A stretch of DNA of 64,000 bases, from the NCBI RefSeq assembly GCF_947498015.1, contig NZ_CANMIR010000004.1, forward strand, positions 62,001 through 126,000, written 5' to 3'. The translations under genes and the position numbers were made by a program. The DNA comes from an uncultured Neptuniibacter sp. (GTDB lineage: Bacteria > Pseudomonadota > Gammaproteobacteria > Pseudomonadales > Balneatricaceae). Below are positions 1 to 10,269 of this stretch, piece after piece. How positions within the stretch are numbered: the stretch's first letter is position 1; each line of letters begins with the position of its first letter. Under the pieces are notes generated by a model, which worked only from the letters and a program-made list of their open reading frames with translations, did not search any database and had not been told where the DNA came from.

Positions 1-859
1 GGGGGGATATTTCACCTTTTTCGGGGCGTTAGATAACGTTGAACTGTGGAGTACGATCAGCACAGATGGCACAACATTGCAGATTACTCTGAAGTCTGTT
101 GTCTTTGGAATTGCGATTCTAGCCCTATGCTTAGTGGGGGCTCACAACCTTCCCGGATTATTGCAGCTTTTGGTTCTGCGTAATCTGAACTTATCACCCG
201 GTACAGGCTATGCAGTAAGCTCTCTGATCAAGTATGCCCTTATTCTGTTTGGCATTTTTAGTGCGTTTTCGAGTTTTGGACTTGAGTGGGGCAAGCTTCA
301 GTGGCTGGTGGCTGCTTTAGGGGTGGGTTTGGGGTTTGGTTTGCAGGAGATAGTTGCCAACTTTGTTTCTGGTCTGATTATTTTATTTGAAAAGCCAGTA
401 AGGATTGGAGATACCGTCACAATTGATAATTTGACAGGAACGGTCACACGCATTCAGATCAGGGCTACAACCATTGTAGATTGGGATCGAAAAGAGGTGA
501 TTATCCCGAATAAAACGTTTATTACCCAACAGTTGATCAACTGGTCGTTAACCGATTCGATTACACGAATTGTGATACCTGTCGGGGTGGCTTACGGTTC
601 TGATACTGAACGTGCTAAGTCTCTTATGCTACAGGCAGCGATGGAAGAGGAGAGGGTTCTCAAAGAACCAAAGCCCGAAGTCTTTTTTACTGCATTTGGG
701 GATAGTGCGCTGAATCTGGAGTTACGGCTTTATGTGAATGCGATGTCTGATCGGCTGGAGATGACTCATCGTGTAAACACCGCGATTGATATGAAGTTTA
801 AAGAGGCCGGAATTGAGATCGCTTTCCCACAGCTTGATGTTCATCTGAAACGCAGTTGA
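1..859 (+). CDS. MscS/MscK-type mechanosensitive channel, C-terminal part
   Basis: The frame is open from base 2 and runs off the left edge, so only the last 285 residues are visible; the TTG at 77 is internal, not a start. The visible part has hydrophobic helices, then the MscS pore-lining helix and beta domain (glycine/alanine-rich VAALGVGLGFGLQEIVANF, then GLIILFEKPVRIGDTV). This family opens under membrane tension and releases solutes during hypo-osmotic shock. The visible part fits either a short MscS or the C-terminus of a long MscK/KefA-type channel; helices before the MscS core favour a long form. It is transcribed toward thrS but separated by about 190 bases. Confidence 0.85.
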   Translation, partial: GGYFTFFGALDNVELWSTISTDGTTLQITLKSVVFGIAILALCLVGAHNLPGLLQLLVLRNLNLSPGTGYAVSSLIKYALILFGIFSAFSSFGLEWGKLQWLVAALGVGLGFGLQEIVANFVSGLIILFEKPVRIGDTVTIDNLTGTVTRIQIRATTIVDWDRKEVIIPNKTFITQQLINWSLTDSITRIVIPVGVAYGSDTERAKSLMLQAAMEEERVLKEPKPEVFFTAFGDSALNLELRLYVNAMSDRLEMTHRVNTAIDMKFKEAGIEIAFPQLDVHLKRS

Positions 860-963
860 GTAACTTATTTCAACAATCAATCGTTTCGAACTAAAAACGT
901 TCGACACTATAAGATCCTACTAGCCTCTATAGCTTTAATTCCTTACAATGCGCCCACTCGCAC

Positions 964-1027
964 CGTACTTGGTTTGTACGACATCGAGATGTATAGCATT
1001 TAATAAGTGGCCTCACGTATGGGTCAC
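964..1027 (+). promoter_or_regulatory. Candidate thrS translational operator with two tRNA-Thr anticodon-arm mimics
   Basis: Two hairpins lie in the thrS leader. The first has a 5-bp stem (CGTAC 964-968 with GTACG 976-980) and a 7-base loop TTGGTTT, placing GGT at the anticodon position. The second has a 7-bp stem with two G-U pairs (GTGGCCT 1007-1013 with GGGTCAC 1021-1027) and a 7-base loop CACGTAT, placing CGT at the anticodon position. GGU and CGU are both threonine anticodons. The second hairpin ends 10 bases before the AAGGA ribosome site (1038-1042). Known E. coli biology: ThrRS binds anticodon-like arms in its own mRNA leader and blocks ribosomes. Function here is inferred from geometry and position. 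Confidence 0.6.
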
Positions 1028-1048
1028 CACTGATACCAAGGAAATAAC

Positions 1049-2965
1049 ATGCCTGTAATTACCCTGCCTGATGGTAGCAAACGTGAGTTTGCTAACCCTG
1101 TTACTGTATTTGAAGTTGCTGCTGATATCGGCGCTGGTCTGGCGAAAGCTGCACTGGCTGGTAAAGTTGACGGTCAAGAAGTTGATACCTCCTTCACTAT
1201 TGAAAACGATGCTGAGCTAGCAATCATTACTGCACGTGATGAAGCCGGTCTGGAAGTGATCCGTCACTCGACCGCGCATTTGATGGCGATGGCTGTTCAG
1301 GAGCTGTTCCCAGGTGCTCAGGTAACTATCGGGCCTGTTATTGAAGATGGTTTCTATTACGATTTTGCATACGAACGTCCATTCACGCCTGAGGATCTGG
1401 AAAAGATCGAGAAGAAGATGGCTGAGCTGGCAAAGCAGAATCTACCTGTTACCCGCTCTCTGATGAGTCGTGATGAAGCGACGAAGATGTTTGATGAGAT
1501 GGGTGAGAAGTATAAAGTTGAACTGCTTCAAGCGGTACCAGACTCAGAAGACCTGTCTTTCTATTCTCAGGGCGACTTTATCGATCTGTGCCGTGGCCCG
1601 CACGTGCCATCTACGGGTCATATCAAAGCGTTCAAACTGATGAAGGTTGCGGGTGCCTATTGGCGTGGCGACTCTAATAACGAGATGCTGCAGCGTATTT
1701 ATGGCACTGCATGGGGCGATAAAAAGGCACTTAAAGCATATCTGCACCGTCTGGAAGAAGCGGAAAAGCGTGATCACCGGAAGTTAGGTAAGCAGCTGAA
1801 TATGTTCCATCTGCAAGAAGAAGCTCCCGGCATGGTGTTCTGGCATCCAAATGGGTGGACGCTGTATCAGCAGATCGAACAGTATATGCGTCAGAAACAG
1901 CGTGAGCATGGTTATGACGAGATCAAAACTCCTCAAGTGGTCGAACGCTCTCTGTGGGAAAAATCAGGTCACTGGGATAAGTTCTCTGAAGAGATGTTTA
2001 CGACCCATTCTGAGAACCACGATTTTGCTATTAAACCGATGAACTGCCCGTGCCACGTACAGGTTTTCAATCAGGGGATCCGTTCTTACCGCGATCTTCC
2101 GCTACGTTTGGCTGAGTTTGGGTGCTGCCACCGTAATGAGCCATCAGGTGCTTTGCATGGCATTATGCGTGTGCGTGGTTTTGTTCAGGATGATGCGCAT
2201 ATCTTCTGTGCTGAAGATTCGATTCAATCTGAAGTTGCCCGTTTTATTGAGTTTCTGGACGAGGTTTATGCAGATTTTGGTTTTGAAGAGGTTATCTACA
2301 AGCTGTCTACTCGCCCTGAACAGCGTGTGGGTTCGGACGAAGTTTGGGATAAAGCGGAAAAAGCATTGGCAGATGCACTGGATGCTGCCGGTCTGGAGTG
2401 GCAAGAGTTGCCAGGAGAGGGCGCATTCTACGGCCCTAAGATTGAGTTCTCGCTGAAAGATTGCCTGGGTCGTGTATGGCAGTGTGGCACCATTCAGGTT
2501 GATTTCTCAATGCCAGGTCGTTTAGGCGCTCAGTTTGTTAATGAGCACGGCGATCGTGAAACACCGGTTATGTTACACCGTGCAATTTTGGGTTCTTTTG
2601 AACGTTTTATCGGTATACTTATAGAGAATTTCGCAGGTGCTCTGCCGACTTGGTTGGCACCAGTTCAGGCTGTTGTTATGAATATAACTGACAAACAGGC
2701 AGAATATTGTGAAAAAGTTGTCCAAAATCTTGAAAATAAAGGATTCAGGGCTGAGTCGGACTTGAGAAATGAGAAGATCGGCTTTAAAATTCGCGAGCGC
2801 ACTTTACAGAAGGTTCCATATCTTCTCGTAATTGGCGATAAAGAGGTTGAGGCAGGTGCTGTTGCAGTACGTACTCGTACAGGTGAAGATCTTGGATCGA
2901 TGCCTCTGGATGAATTCATAAACCTTCTTGGCAGTGATGTCGCCAGGAAAGGTCGTCAGGACTAA
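1049..2965 (+). CDS. thrS: Threonyl-tRNA synthetase
   Basis: Charges tRNA-Thr with threonine in the cytoplasm. The 638-residue product has the usual length and order: TGS domain (about 1-62), editing domain with the His pair in IRHSTAHLM (H73, H77), class II catalytic core with motif 2 ([11 protein letters not shown]) and motif 3 ([13 protein letters not shown]), and a C-terminal anticodon-binding domain. Zinc-ligand cysteine lies in [12 protein letters not shown] 1049 is preceded by AAGGA at 1038-1042. It heads the thrS-infC-rpmI-rplT-pheST-ihfA block and probably represses its own translation through the leader hairpins at 964-1027. Confidence 0.98.
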   Translation: MPVITLPDGSKREFANPVTVFEVAADIGAGLAKAALAGKVDGQEVDTSFTIENDAELAIITARDEAGLEVIRHSTAHLMAMAVQELFPGAQVTIGPVIEDGFYYDFAYERPFTPEDLEKIEKKMAELAKQNLPVTRSLMSRDEATKMFDEMGEKYKVELLQAVPDSEDLSFYSQGDFIDLCRGPHVPSTGHIKAFKLMKVAGAYWRGDSNNEMLQRIYGTAWGDKKALKAYLHRLEEAEKRDHRKLGKQLNMFHLQEEAPGMVFWHPNGWTLYQQIEQYMRQKQREHGYDEIKTPQVVERSLWEKSGHWDKFSEEMFTTHSENHDFAIKPMNCPCHVQVFNQGIRSYRDLPLRLAEFGCCHRNEPSGALHGIMRVRGFVQDDAHIFCAEDSIQSEVARFIEFLDEVYADFGFEEVIYKLSTRPEQRVGSDEVWDKAEKALADALDAAGLEWQELPGEGAFYGPKIEFSLKDCLGRVWQCGTIQVDFSMPGRLGAQFVNEHGDRETPVMLHRAILGSFERFIGILIENFAGALPTWLAPVQAVVMNITDKQAEYCEKVVQNLENKGFRAESDLRNEKIGFKIRERTLQKVPYLLVIGDKEVEAGAVAVRTRTGEDLGSMPLDEFINLLGSDVARKGRQD

Positions 2966-2999
2966 TTGACTAAAATAATTATAGTCAGGAGATATAGCT

Positions 3000-3545
3000 A
3001 TCAGGCGTGATAATAGAAGGGGCGCTCGCAGAGAGGAGCCCATGATCAATGAGAATCTACTGAAAGTAACTAAACAGTGCAGACTTATTGGTCCAGACGG
3101 AACACAGATTGGCATCGTACCGGTAAATGACGCTCTTGAGGCAGCTCAAGAAGCGGGACTTGATCTGGTGAAAATATCTGAAGCTGATCCCATCGTTTGT
3201 AAAGTGATGGATTATGGCAAGCATCTTTATGAGCTGAAGAAGCAAAAGAATGAAGCCAAGAAAAAGCAGCATCAGGTCCAGATCAAGGAAGTGAAATTCC
3301 GTCCTAATACGGAAGAAGGGGATTATCAGGTCAAGCTACGCAACCTGATACGTTTCCTTGAAGCAGGAGATAAAGCCAAGATAACACTGCGTTATCGCGG
3401 CCGAGAGATGGCTCATCAGGAGCTGGGCATGCAGTTACTCCAACGTATTGAAAAAGAGTTGGAAGAGATGACTGTAGTTGAACAGCGTCCGAAGATGGAA
3501 GGTCGTCAATTGGTGATGGTTCTAGCTCCGAAGAAGAAAAAGTAA
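3000..3545 (+). CDS. infC: Translation initiation factor IF-3, probable AUC start
   Basis: IF-3 binds the 30S subunit and proofreads initiator tRNA and start codon. The ATG at 3042 would give 167 residues and cut the usual basic N-terminal tail. In frame upstream, ATC at 3000 lies 8 bases after AGGAG (2987-2991) and adds [13 protein letters not shown], giving 181 residues, close to E. coli IF-3 (180). Family knowledge: infC normally uses a rare AUU/AUC/AUA start, which IF-3 itself discriminates against, giving autoregulation. The rest is canonical ([55 protein letters not shown]). The protein call is secure; the AUC start is inferred from the ribosome site, length and family habit. Confidence 0.95.
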   Translation: MRRDNRRGARREEPMINENLLKVTKQCRLIGPDGTQIGIVPVNDALEAAQEAGLDLVKISEADPIVCKVMDYGKHLYELKKQKNEAKKKQHQVQIKEVKFRPNTEEGDYQVKLRNLIRFLEAGDKAKITLRYRGREMAHQELGMQLLQRIEKELEEMTVVEQRPKMEGRQLVMVLAPKKKK

Positions 3546-3560
3546 TTCGTTACTTTCCTT

Positions 3561-3600
3561 AACCCGTGACTGACTTGTCAAAGTCGGCTACGGGTTTTGT
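3561..3600 (+). terminator. Hairpin with short T tract between infC and rpmI
   Basis: AACCCGT (3561-3567) pairs with ACGGGTT (3590-3596) and inner GACTT (3572-3576) pairs with AAGTC (3581-3585); TTTTGTCG follows. It resembles an intrinsic terminator but sits inside the operon, so it may only partly terminate or may take part in ribosomal-protein L20 feedback control, as known in E. coli for this junction. Confidence 0.5.
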
Positions 3601-3649
3601 CGTTTGTTTCGAATGAAAAAAAATTAACGAATGCGTGGAGATTTTAGTA

Positions 3650-3844
3650 ATGCCTAAGATGAAATCTAATAGTGGTGCGGCTAAGCGTTTTAAAAAAACC
3701 GCTAACGGCTTTAAGCACAAGCAGTCTTTCACAAGTCATATTCTGACTAAGAAATCTACAAAGCGTAAGCGTCAGCTTCGCCCTATGCTGCAGGTTCATG
3801 CTGCAGACAAGGCGCTGGTTCGTCGCATGCTGCCTTACATTTAA
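3650..3844 (+). CDS. rpmI: 50S ribosomal protein L35
   Basis: A structural protein of the large ribosomal subunit, 64 residues and very basic ([22 protein letters not shown] near the N-terminus, C-terminal LVRRMLPYI). The start is ATG 3650, giving MPKMKSN, the conserved N-terminus; GTGGAG at 3635-3640 serves as ribosome site. An in-frame GTG at 3635 would add five residues and overlap that site. It lies between infC and rplT, as in most gammaproteobacteria, where L20 represses rpmI-rplT translation. Confidence 0.97.
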   Translation: MPKMKSNSGAAKRFKKTANGFKHKQSFTSHILTKKSTKRKRQLRPMLQVHAADKALVRRMLPYI

Positions 3845-3882
3845 TTGATTTTTTAGTTAACAGAATTTAGAGGAAGAAAGAC

Positions 3883-4239
3883 ATGGCTCGCGTAAAACGT
3901 GGTGTTATTGCTCGTCGTCGTCACAAAAAAGTCCTGAAAAAAGCAAAAGGTTATTACGGTGCTCGTAGCCGTGTATTCCGCGTTGCTAAACAGGCCGTTA
4001 TCAAAGCTGGTCAGTATGCATACCGTGACCGCCGTCAGCGTAAGCGTCAGTTCCGCGCTCTGTGGATTGCACGTATCAACGCTGGTGCTCGCATCAATGG
4101 TCTGTCCTACAGCCGTTTCATTGCTGGTCTGAAAAAAGCCAACATTGAAATCGACCGTAAGGTTCTGGCTGATCTGGCTGTACATGAAGCTGGCGCATTT
4201 GCTGCAATCGTTGAGAAAGCTAAAGCTTCTCTGGCGTAA
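3883..4239 (+). CDS. rplT: 50S ribosomal protein L20
   Basis: The 118-residue basic protein matches L20 throughout ([26 protein letters not shown], then [18 protein letters not shown]). It binds 23S rRNA early in 50S assembly and in enterobacteria also represses translation of its own operon. ATG 3883 is preceded by AGAGGAAG. A strong intrinsic terminator follows, separating it from pheS. Confidence 0.98.
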   Translation: MARVKRGVIARRRHKKVLKKAKGYYGARSRVFRVAKQAVIKAGQYAYRDRRQRKRQFRALWIARINAGARINGLSYSRFIAGLKKANIEIDRKVLADLAVHEAGAFAAIVEKAKASLA

Positions 4240-4273
4240 GCTAGCACCCAGTGTCGTGTAAGCGACTACTTTG

Positions 4274-4320
4274 AAATAGGGGAAGGGTGCGAACTCTTCC
4301 CCTATTTTTTCGTTTTTTTT
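4274..4320 (+). terminator. Intrinsic terminator after rplT
   Basis: A 12-bp perfect stem (AAATAGGGGAAG 4274-4285 with CTTCCCCTATTT 4296-4307) has a 10-base loop and runs into T-rich sequence (TTT, CG, then eight T) up to 4320. It should end the infC-rpmI-rplT transcript; read-through into pheS may be regulated. Confidence 0.88.
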
Positions 4321-4347
4321 GCTTAGTTTTTAGTAGTTAAGTGTTAA

Positions 4348-5379
<1,032 letters not shown>

Positions 5380-5428
5380 TCAAGACAAACGTTTTAGCGG
5401 TTATTAACAGGATTTTCGGGAAAGCAAA

Positions 5429-7825
5429 ATGAAATTCAGTGAAAAGTGGTTACGTGAACTGGTGAACCCTGCCATCGACACACAGGGTATCGTTGATCAG
5501 ATCACAATGGCAGGTCTGGAAGTAGACGAAGTAGAGGCGGCAGCAAAAGATTTTACAGGTGTGGTAGTAGGCGAAATCCTAGCAGCTGAGCAGCACCCAA
5601 ATGCTGACAAGCTGCAGGTATGCAAAGTTACCAATGGCAGCGAAGAGTTTCAGGTTGTTTGCGGCGCGCCTAATGCGCGTGCGGGTTTAAAAACCGCATT
5701 TGCTACAGTTGGGGCTGTACTACCTGGGCCTGATGGCAAAGATTTCAAAATCAAAAAAGCTAAACTTCGCCAGGTTGAATCTTTTGGCATGCTTTGCGCT
5801 GAAGATGAACTGGGTATTTCAGATGATCACGATGGCATTATGGAACTGCCGGCTAATGCGCCTGTAGGTACTTCAATCCGTGAATATCTGAACCTGGATG
5901 ACAAGATCATTGATGTTGATCTGACGCCAAACCGTGGTGACTGTTTGAGCATTGCGGGCCTTGCTCGTGAAGTCGGTGTACTGAACAAAGCGCCGGTTAC
6001 TTTTGTTGAAGATAAAGAAACGGCTGCTGTGATCGACGATACCTTTGCGGTTGAGTTGAAAGATGCGGCAGACTGCCCACGTTATGTAGGCCGAGTGATT
6101 CGTGGTATTGATCCGGCTGCAGAGACGCCACTGTGGATGAAACAGAAGCTGGAGCGTTCTGGTGTTCGTAGCATCGATCCGGTTGTTGATGTGACTAACT
6201 ACGTTCTGCTTGAACTGGGTCAGCCGATGCACGCTTTTGACCTGGATAAACTGGCGGGCGGTATTGTTGTTCGTCGTGCTGAGCAGGGTGAGAAACTAAC
6301 GCTGCTTGATGGTCAGGAAGTTGAGCTGAATGCTGACACACTGGCAATTACTGATGCGAATGGCCCTGTTGCAATGGCTGGCATTATGGGTGGTGAACCT
6401 ACCAGTGTGACTGCTGAAACGAAGAATATCTTCCTGGAAAGCGCTTTCTTTAACCCGATCTCTATTGCTGGCCGTGCGCGTTCTTATGGCTTGCACACAG
6501 ATTCCTCGCACCGCTTTGAGCGTGGTGTGGACTGGCAGCTGCAGACTCGTGCGATCAACCGGGCAACCGAGTTACTGCTTGATATCGTAGGTGGAGAAGC
6601 GGGCCCTGTTACTGAAACAGCAAACCAAGATGAACTGCCTTCAGATCGCCAGGTTTTCCTGCGTCACGCTAAAGTGAACGCGATGCTTGCGTTCGAAATG
6701 CCTGCAGAAGAGATCGAAGAGATTTTGATGCGCTTGGGTCTGGGCGTAGAGAAAACCTCGACTGAAGGTGAGTGGCACATATCCGTACCTTCTTACCGTT
6801 TTGATATTGCTATCGAAGTCGATCTGATTGAAGAGCTGGCTCGTGTATATGGTTACAACAACCTGCCGGTCCGTACACCGACCGCATCGATGCCGATCAA
6901 AGAGCGTGATGAAACTAAGGTAACTATTCAGCAGGTTCGCCGCGCTTTGATCGCTCTGGGTTATCAGGAAGCGATCACCTACAGCTTTATCGAAGCGGGC
7001 TTGGCTAAACAGTTTGATGATCAGTACGAAGCGATTGCATTGGCAAACCCTATCTCTGCTGAAATGGCAGTGATGCGTACAACGATCTGGCCTGGCCTGG
7101 TTAAGGCGTTGCAGTACAACCAGAATCGTCAGCAAAGCCGCGTTCGTTTGTTTGAAAGCGGTCAGCGTTTCCTACCTTCGGAAGGGGGGGAGATTGTTCA
7201 GGAGAATGTTGTTGCTGGCGTGCTGGCAGGTGAGCGGGATCCGGAAGGCTGGAATGCTGGCAAAGATCAGGTGGACTTCTTTGATATCAAAGGAGATCTG
7301 GAAAGCCTGCTAGCACTCGGTGGGGCTGAAGAGCAGTTCAACTTTGTTGCTGATAGTCATGTAGCTCTGCATCCTGGCCAGACAGCTCGTATTGAGCGAG
7401 ATGGAGAGAAGATAGGTTATCTGGGTGCGTTACATCCGAATTTGGTTAAAGGGCTGGGACTAAATGGTCCAATCTACCTGTTCGAGATTAATCAGGCTGC
7501 TTTGTGTAAAGGTAAACTACCTCGATACAGTGAAATTTCAAAATTCCCTGAGTCAAGACGTGACCTTGCACTCATTGTTGATGAAGCAACGGCGTTTGAT
7601 TCTATTCGTCAGATTGCTGAAAAACAGGCGGGTGAATTCCTGAAAGAAGTAACATTATTCGATGTCTATCAAGGCCAAGGTATTGAATCAGGACGAAAAA
7701 GTCTTGCTCTGGGCTTGACGTGGCAGCATCCTTCGCGCACTCTTAATGATGAAGAAATAAACAACGCGATTGATGCGGTTGTTTCTGCACTAGCCAGTGA
7801 GTTTAGTGCCTCATTGCGAGAGTAA
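5429..7825 (+). CDS. pheT: Phenylalanyl-tRNA synthetase beta subunit
   Basis: The 798-residue beta subunit supplies editing and tRNA binding. Visible domains are an N-terminal OB-fold tRNA-binding module (VVVGEILAAEQHPNADKLQVCKV, about 40-150), B3/B4 editing domain (about 210-390), B5 and a degenerate class II fold, and a C-terminal ferredoxin-like anticodon-binding domain (FPESRRDLALIVDE to end). Length and order match the family. It is co-transcribed with pheS and followed by ihfA after 20 bases, as in E. coli. Confidence 0.98.
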   Translation: MKFSEKWLRELVNPAIDTQGIVDQITMAGLEVDEVEAAAKDFTGVVVGEILAAEQHPNADKLQVCKVTNGSEEFQVVCGAPNARAGLKTAFATVGAVLPGPDGKDFKIKKAKLRQVESFGMLCAEDELGISDDHDGIMELPANAPVGTSIREYLNLDDKIIDVDLTPNRGDCLSIAGLAREVGVLNKAPVTFVEDKETAAVIDDTFAVELKDAADCPRYVGRVIRGIDPAAETPLWMKQKLERSGVRSIDPVVDVTNYVLLELGQPMHAFDLDKLAGGIVVRRAEQGEKLTLLDGQEVELNADTLAITDANGPVAMAGIMGGEPTSVTAETKNIFLESAFFNPISIAGRARSYGLHTDSSHRFERGVDWQLQTRAINRATELLLDIVGGEAGPVTETANQDELPSDRQVFLRHAKVNAMLAFEMPAEEIEEILMRLGLGVEKTSTEGEWHISVPSYRFDIAIEVDLIEELARVYGYNNLPVRTPTASMPIKERDETKVTIQQVRRALIALGYQEAITYSFIEAGLAKQFDDQYEAIALANPISAEMAVMRTTIWPGLVKALQYNQNRQQSRVRLFESGQRFLPSEGGEIVQENVVAGVLAGERDPEGWNAGKDQVDFFDIKGDLESLLALGGAEEQFNFVADSHVALHPGQTARIERDGEKIGYLGALHPNLVKGLGLNGPIYLFEINQAALCKGKLPRYSEISKFPESRRDLALIVDEATAFDSIRQIAEKQAGEFLKEVTLFDVYQGQGIESGRKSLALGLTWQHPSRTLNDEEINNAIDAVVSALASEFSASLRE

Positions 7826-7845
7826 GCAGCGAAGGGTGATTTATC

Positions 7846-8151
7846 ATGAGCTCGTTAACAAAAGCTGAAATGGCGGAACGCCTTAATGAAGAGCTTGGAT
7901 TAAACAAGCGTGAAGCCAAAGAGATGGTTGAATCGTTTTTTGATGAAATCCGGGCATGTCTGGCTGCGAACGAGCAGGTAAAACTATCCGGCTTCGGTAA
8001 CTTTGATCTGCGCGATAAGCGTCAGAGACCGGGCCGGAATCCTAAAACCGGTGAAGAGGTTGCGATTTCCGCTCGGCGTGTCGTAACCTTCCGCCCAGGT
8101 CAAAAACTCAAGGACCGCGTCGAAACTTATGCTGGAGACGTCCCAGAATAA
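7846..8151 (+). CDS. ihfA: Integration host factor alpha subunit
   Basis: DNA-bending nucleoid protein that forms a heterodimer with IhfB and acts in transcription, recombination and sigma-54 promoter architecture. The 101 residues include the DNA-contacting beta arm and its proline ([31 protein letters not shown]). ATG 7846 is preceded by AAGGGTG. The end overlaps the start of the MerR-family gene by 23 bases. Two sigma-54-type promoters at 56 and 61.5 kb are candidates for IHF help, an inference only. Confidence 0.97.
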   Translation: MSSLTKAEMAERLNEELGLNKREAKEMVESFFDEIRACLAANEQVKLSGFGNFDLRDKRQRPGRNPKTGEEVAISARRVVTFRPGQKLKDRVETYAGDVPE

Positions 8152-8494
8152 TGATGCGAACCCGATTCCGGGTAAGCGTTATTTCACTATTGGCGAAGTA
8201 TCTAAACTTTGTGACCTCAAGGCGCATGTGCTGCGTTATTGGGAGAAAGAGTTTAATCAGATATCGCCTGTTAAACGAAATAATCGTCGTTATTATCAAC
8301 GCCAGGATGTTCTGTTAATCCGCCAGATTAAAAGTCTGCTGCACGAGCAGGGCTATACGCTAAGCGGAGCGAAGCAGTATTTAGCGGGCGAGAATAATGA
8401 GGATGATCAAAGTCAGTACAAGCAGTTATTAAGGCAGACGATCACAGAGCTTGAAGAGATTCTTTCTGATCTCAAAAAACAGCAGAAACCTTAA
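8129..8494 (+). CDS. MerR-family transcriptional regulator
   Basis: A 121-residue protein with a MerR-type winged helix-turn-helix at about 16-85 ([25 protein letters not shown], then [34 protein letters not shown]) and a short acidic/coiled C-terminal tail. It lacks the cysteines of metal-sensing MerR proteins. Its overlap with the end of ihfA is a conserved gammaproteobacterial arrangement, and translational coupling is likely. The ligand and targets cannot be read from the sequence. Confidence 0.9.
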   Translation: MLETSQNNDANPIPGKRYFTIGEVSKLCDLKAHVLRYWEKEFNQISPVKRNNRRYYQRQDVLLIRQIKSLLHEQGYTLSGAKQYLAGENNEDDQSQYKQLLRQTITELEEILSDLKKQQKP

Positions 8495-8511
8495 ATAGCT
8501 AACTTAAAAAC

Positions 8512-8547
8512 TTCACAGGATCAGAGAGTTAAGTTAATATACCGCCT
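8512..8547 (+). promoter_or_regulatory. Sigma-70 promoter of tRNA-Pro
   Basis: TTCACA (8512-8517), a 17-base spacer, TAATAT (8535-8540), then a GC-rich discriminator (ACCGCC). This is typical of stable-RNA promoters under stringent control. Transcription should begin about 8547, 35 bases before the tRNA. Confidence 0.7.
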
Positions 8548-8581
8548 CTCTTGAGGAACGTTCGTTCCCAGGTTCTATTGT

Positions 8582-8658
8582 CGGGATGTAGCGCAGCTTG
8601 GTAGCGCACTTGCATGGGGTGCAAGGGGTCGGAGGTTCAAATCCTCTCATCCCGACCA
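8582..8658 (+). tRNA. tRNA-Pro (anticodon GGG)
   Basis: A 77-base cloverleaf. The acceptor stem CGGGATG pairs with CATCCCG followed by encoded ACCA. The anticodon stem CTTGC/GCAAG encloses ATGGGGT with GGG at positions 34-36. The T arm is GGAGG TTCAAAT CCTCT. It reads CCC and CCU proline codons. No convincing intrinsic terminator follows. Confidence 0.97.
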
Positions 8659-8781
8659 ATCAATTCTTAGTCTTTTCTACTCTTTAGCACAGATAGATCT
8701 CTTAAGTGATAACAATCCTCAGCCTGCGGCTGGAGGCCACGATCTTACTAACCGGTGTGACCTGCCAGTCAGTATGGATGG

Positions 8782-10092
8782 TTACTTTAAACCAAAAATA
8801 TTCATTGGTTTAATCTTGTCTGGTATCAGCGCCTCTACTTTATGATGAAGTGGTGCTGTCTTGGGTAGCGGTGGAAGGTATTTTTGTATCTCGCTTAATG
8901 GGTTGGTGTTATCGCTGGCTTTCTCCGTCAGTGATTGTGTGATCAGCTGTTTTACCGGCGCAATATTATTGGCTAGGCGTAAGGTTGCCTTGCGAGCTAA
9001 TTTTGCCGCAACTGTTTCATTTGTAAATAAACCGACCACCAGATTGGTACCGTGGTAGAGAACGCGGGTTGTTTTCATCTGTTCTGCTTCATATGCTTTA
9101 AGAAGGTTATCATCAGCGATATCTTCACCTTCAGCGATTGCGTGGGTGAGCTGTTTAGCTAAGGTCGCCTGACCTTTTAGACCGAGGTTAAATCCATGTG
9201 CTGTCACTGGGTGCATACCGACGGCAGCATCACCGATAAGTGCGAAGCGGCGGCCCACAAACTCATTCGCATGAACTGCAACGAGCGGGTAAATATGACG
9301 TTGACCTAATAAGTTCATCTCCCCTAACAGCCCATCAAGCTGATCTTCAATGTTACGGTTAAACTCGGTTTCACTCATGTCAGCGAAGCGTTGAGCATCT
9401 CGGCTGTTAACGGTGACTACGATCGATGACCGGTTATCATTCATTGGTAGAATTGCAGTGGTGCGGCCATAGTGGAAGCATTCAAAAGCAGTTTGCTGGT
9501 GTGGTTGCGTGTGTTCCATCCGGCAGACAATTGCACTGCGAGAAAAATCCTTCATAGAAGCTGATAATCCCATTTTACGGCGCATCTCGGAGAATCGGGT
9601 ATCTGCAGCTACAATTAATGATGCTGACATTTCTTTGCCGTTGTTCAGGATGACTCGACCTGATCTGTTATCTGTATAGATCTCTTCAACAAGGGTCTCA
9701 GTTAGGATCTCAATTTGTGGATGGGCACACAGTTCCTCGTAATAAGCTTTACGAATTTGATGGTTGGGTACAAGATAACCCAATGCATCAAGTGTTTGGC
9801 TTTCGTTATCAAAATTAAGGCTGTAACTGGAGTTGCCGTCAAAGACCTTTGCTCCTTCGATAGGGGAGATATCTTCGTCAGGTACCCGTTGCCAGGCTCC
9901 ACAGGCTTTCATAATCTCGACTGATTGGTGTGTTAGAGCAATCTCTCGTCCATCTTCAGGTGGGTTTTCCAGGGTTGATTTAGAAGATCGTTCTAAAATG
10001 GCGACTTTTAAAGGTAGGTCAGCCAGTGATCGTGCGAAGCTTAAACCCGCTGGGCCTGCACCAATGATGAGAATATCGTAGGAGTCACACAC
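8782..10092 (-). CDS. UbiH/UbiF/UbiM-type FAD-dependent hydroxylase
   Basis: A flavoprotein monooxygenase of the ubiquinone-hydroxylase family. It has an N-terminal Rossmann motif (ILIIGAGPAGLSFA), a central strand before VAADTRFSEMRRKMG, and the FAD ribose/pyrophosphate motif ALIGDAAVGMHPVTAHGFNLGL. The preferred start is GTG at 10092 (436 residues), because AGAGG lies 8 bases upstream; an ATG at 10128 would add 12 residues without a good ribosome site. Family members hydroxylate the ubiquinone ring with NADPH and O2; which position cannot be told. It is a single gene, transcribed toward tRNA-Pro. Confidence 0.82.
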   Translation of the reverse strand: MCDSYDILIIGAGPAGLSFARSLADLPLKVAILERSSKSTLENPPEDGREIALTHQSVEIMKACGAWQRVPDEDISPIEGAKVFDGNSSYSLNFDNESQTLDALGYLVPNHQIRKAYYEELCAHPQIEILTETLVEEIYTDNRSGRVILNNGKEMSASLIVAADTRFSEMRRKMGLSASMKDFSRSAIVCRMEHTQPHQQTAFECFHYGRTTAILPMNDNRSSIVVTVNSRDAQRFADMSETEFNRNIEDQLDGLLGEMNLLGQRHIYPLVAVHANEFVGRRFALIGDAAVGMHPVTAHGFNLGLKGQATLAKQLTHAIAEGEDIADDNLLKAYEAEQMKTTRVLYHGTNLVVGLFTNETVAAKLARKATLRLANNIAPVKQLITQSLTEKASDNTNPLSEIQKYLPPLPKTAPLHHKVEALIPDKIKPMNIFGLK

Positions 10093-10269
10093 AGCATCTA
10101 CCTCTGAAATTTTAATAATGAAGCACATACTCTACGCATTGAGAGCATTATGTCATCGATATAAATCAAGAAAGGTAAAAGTGGAGCAGATTAATTCAGT
10201 AATGTTGCTGCCTTTTCTTTCAGGCTACTAAGGTTGGTTTAATCCAGGTAGGTAAATGGAGTGATTTTT

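Noticed and set aside
4287..4340. A 17-codon GTG frame rich in Phe (LFFRFF) between rplT and pheS, resembling a pheS attenuator leader peptide
   Set aside because: The Phe codons are simply the T tract of the rplT terminator, the start lies in the hairpin loop, and its ribosome site is inside the stem with a short spacer. No second terminator follows before pheS.
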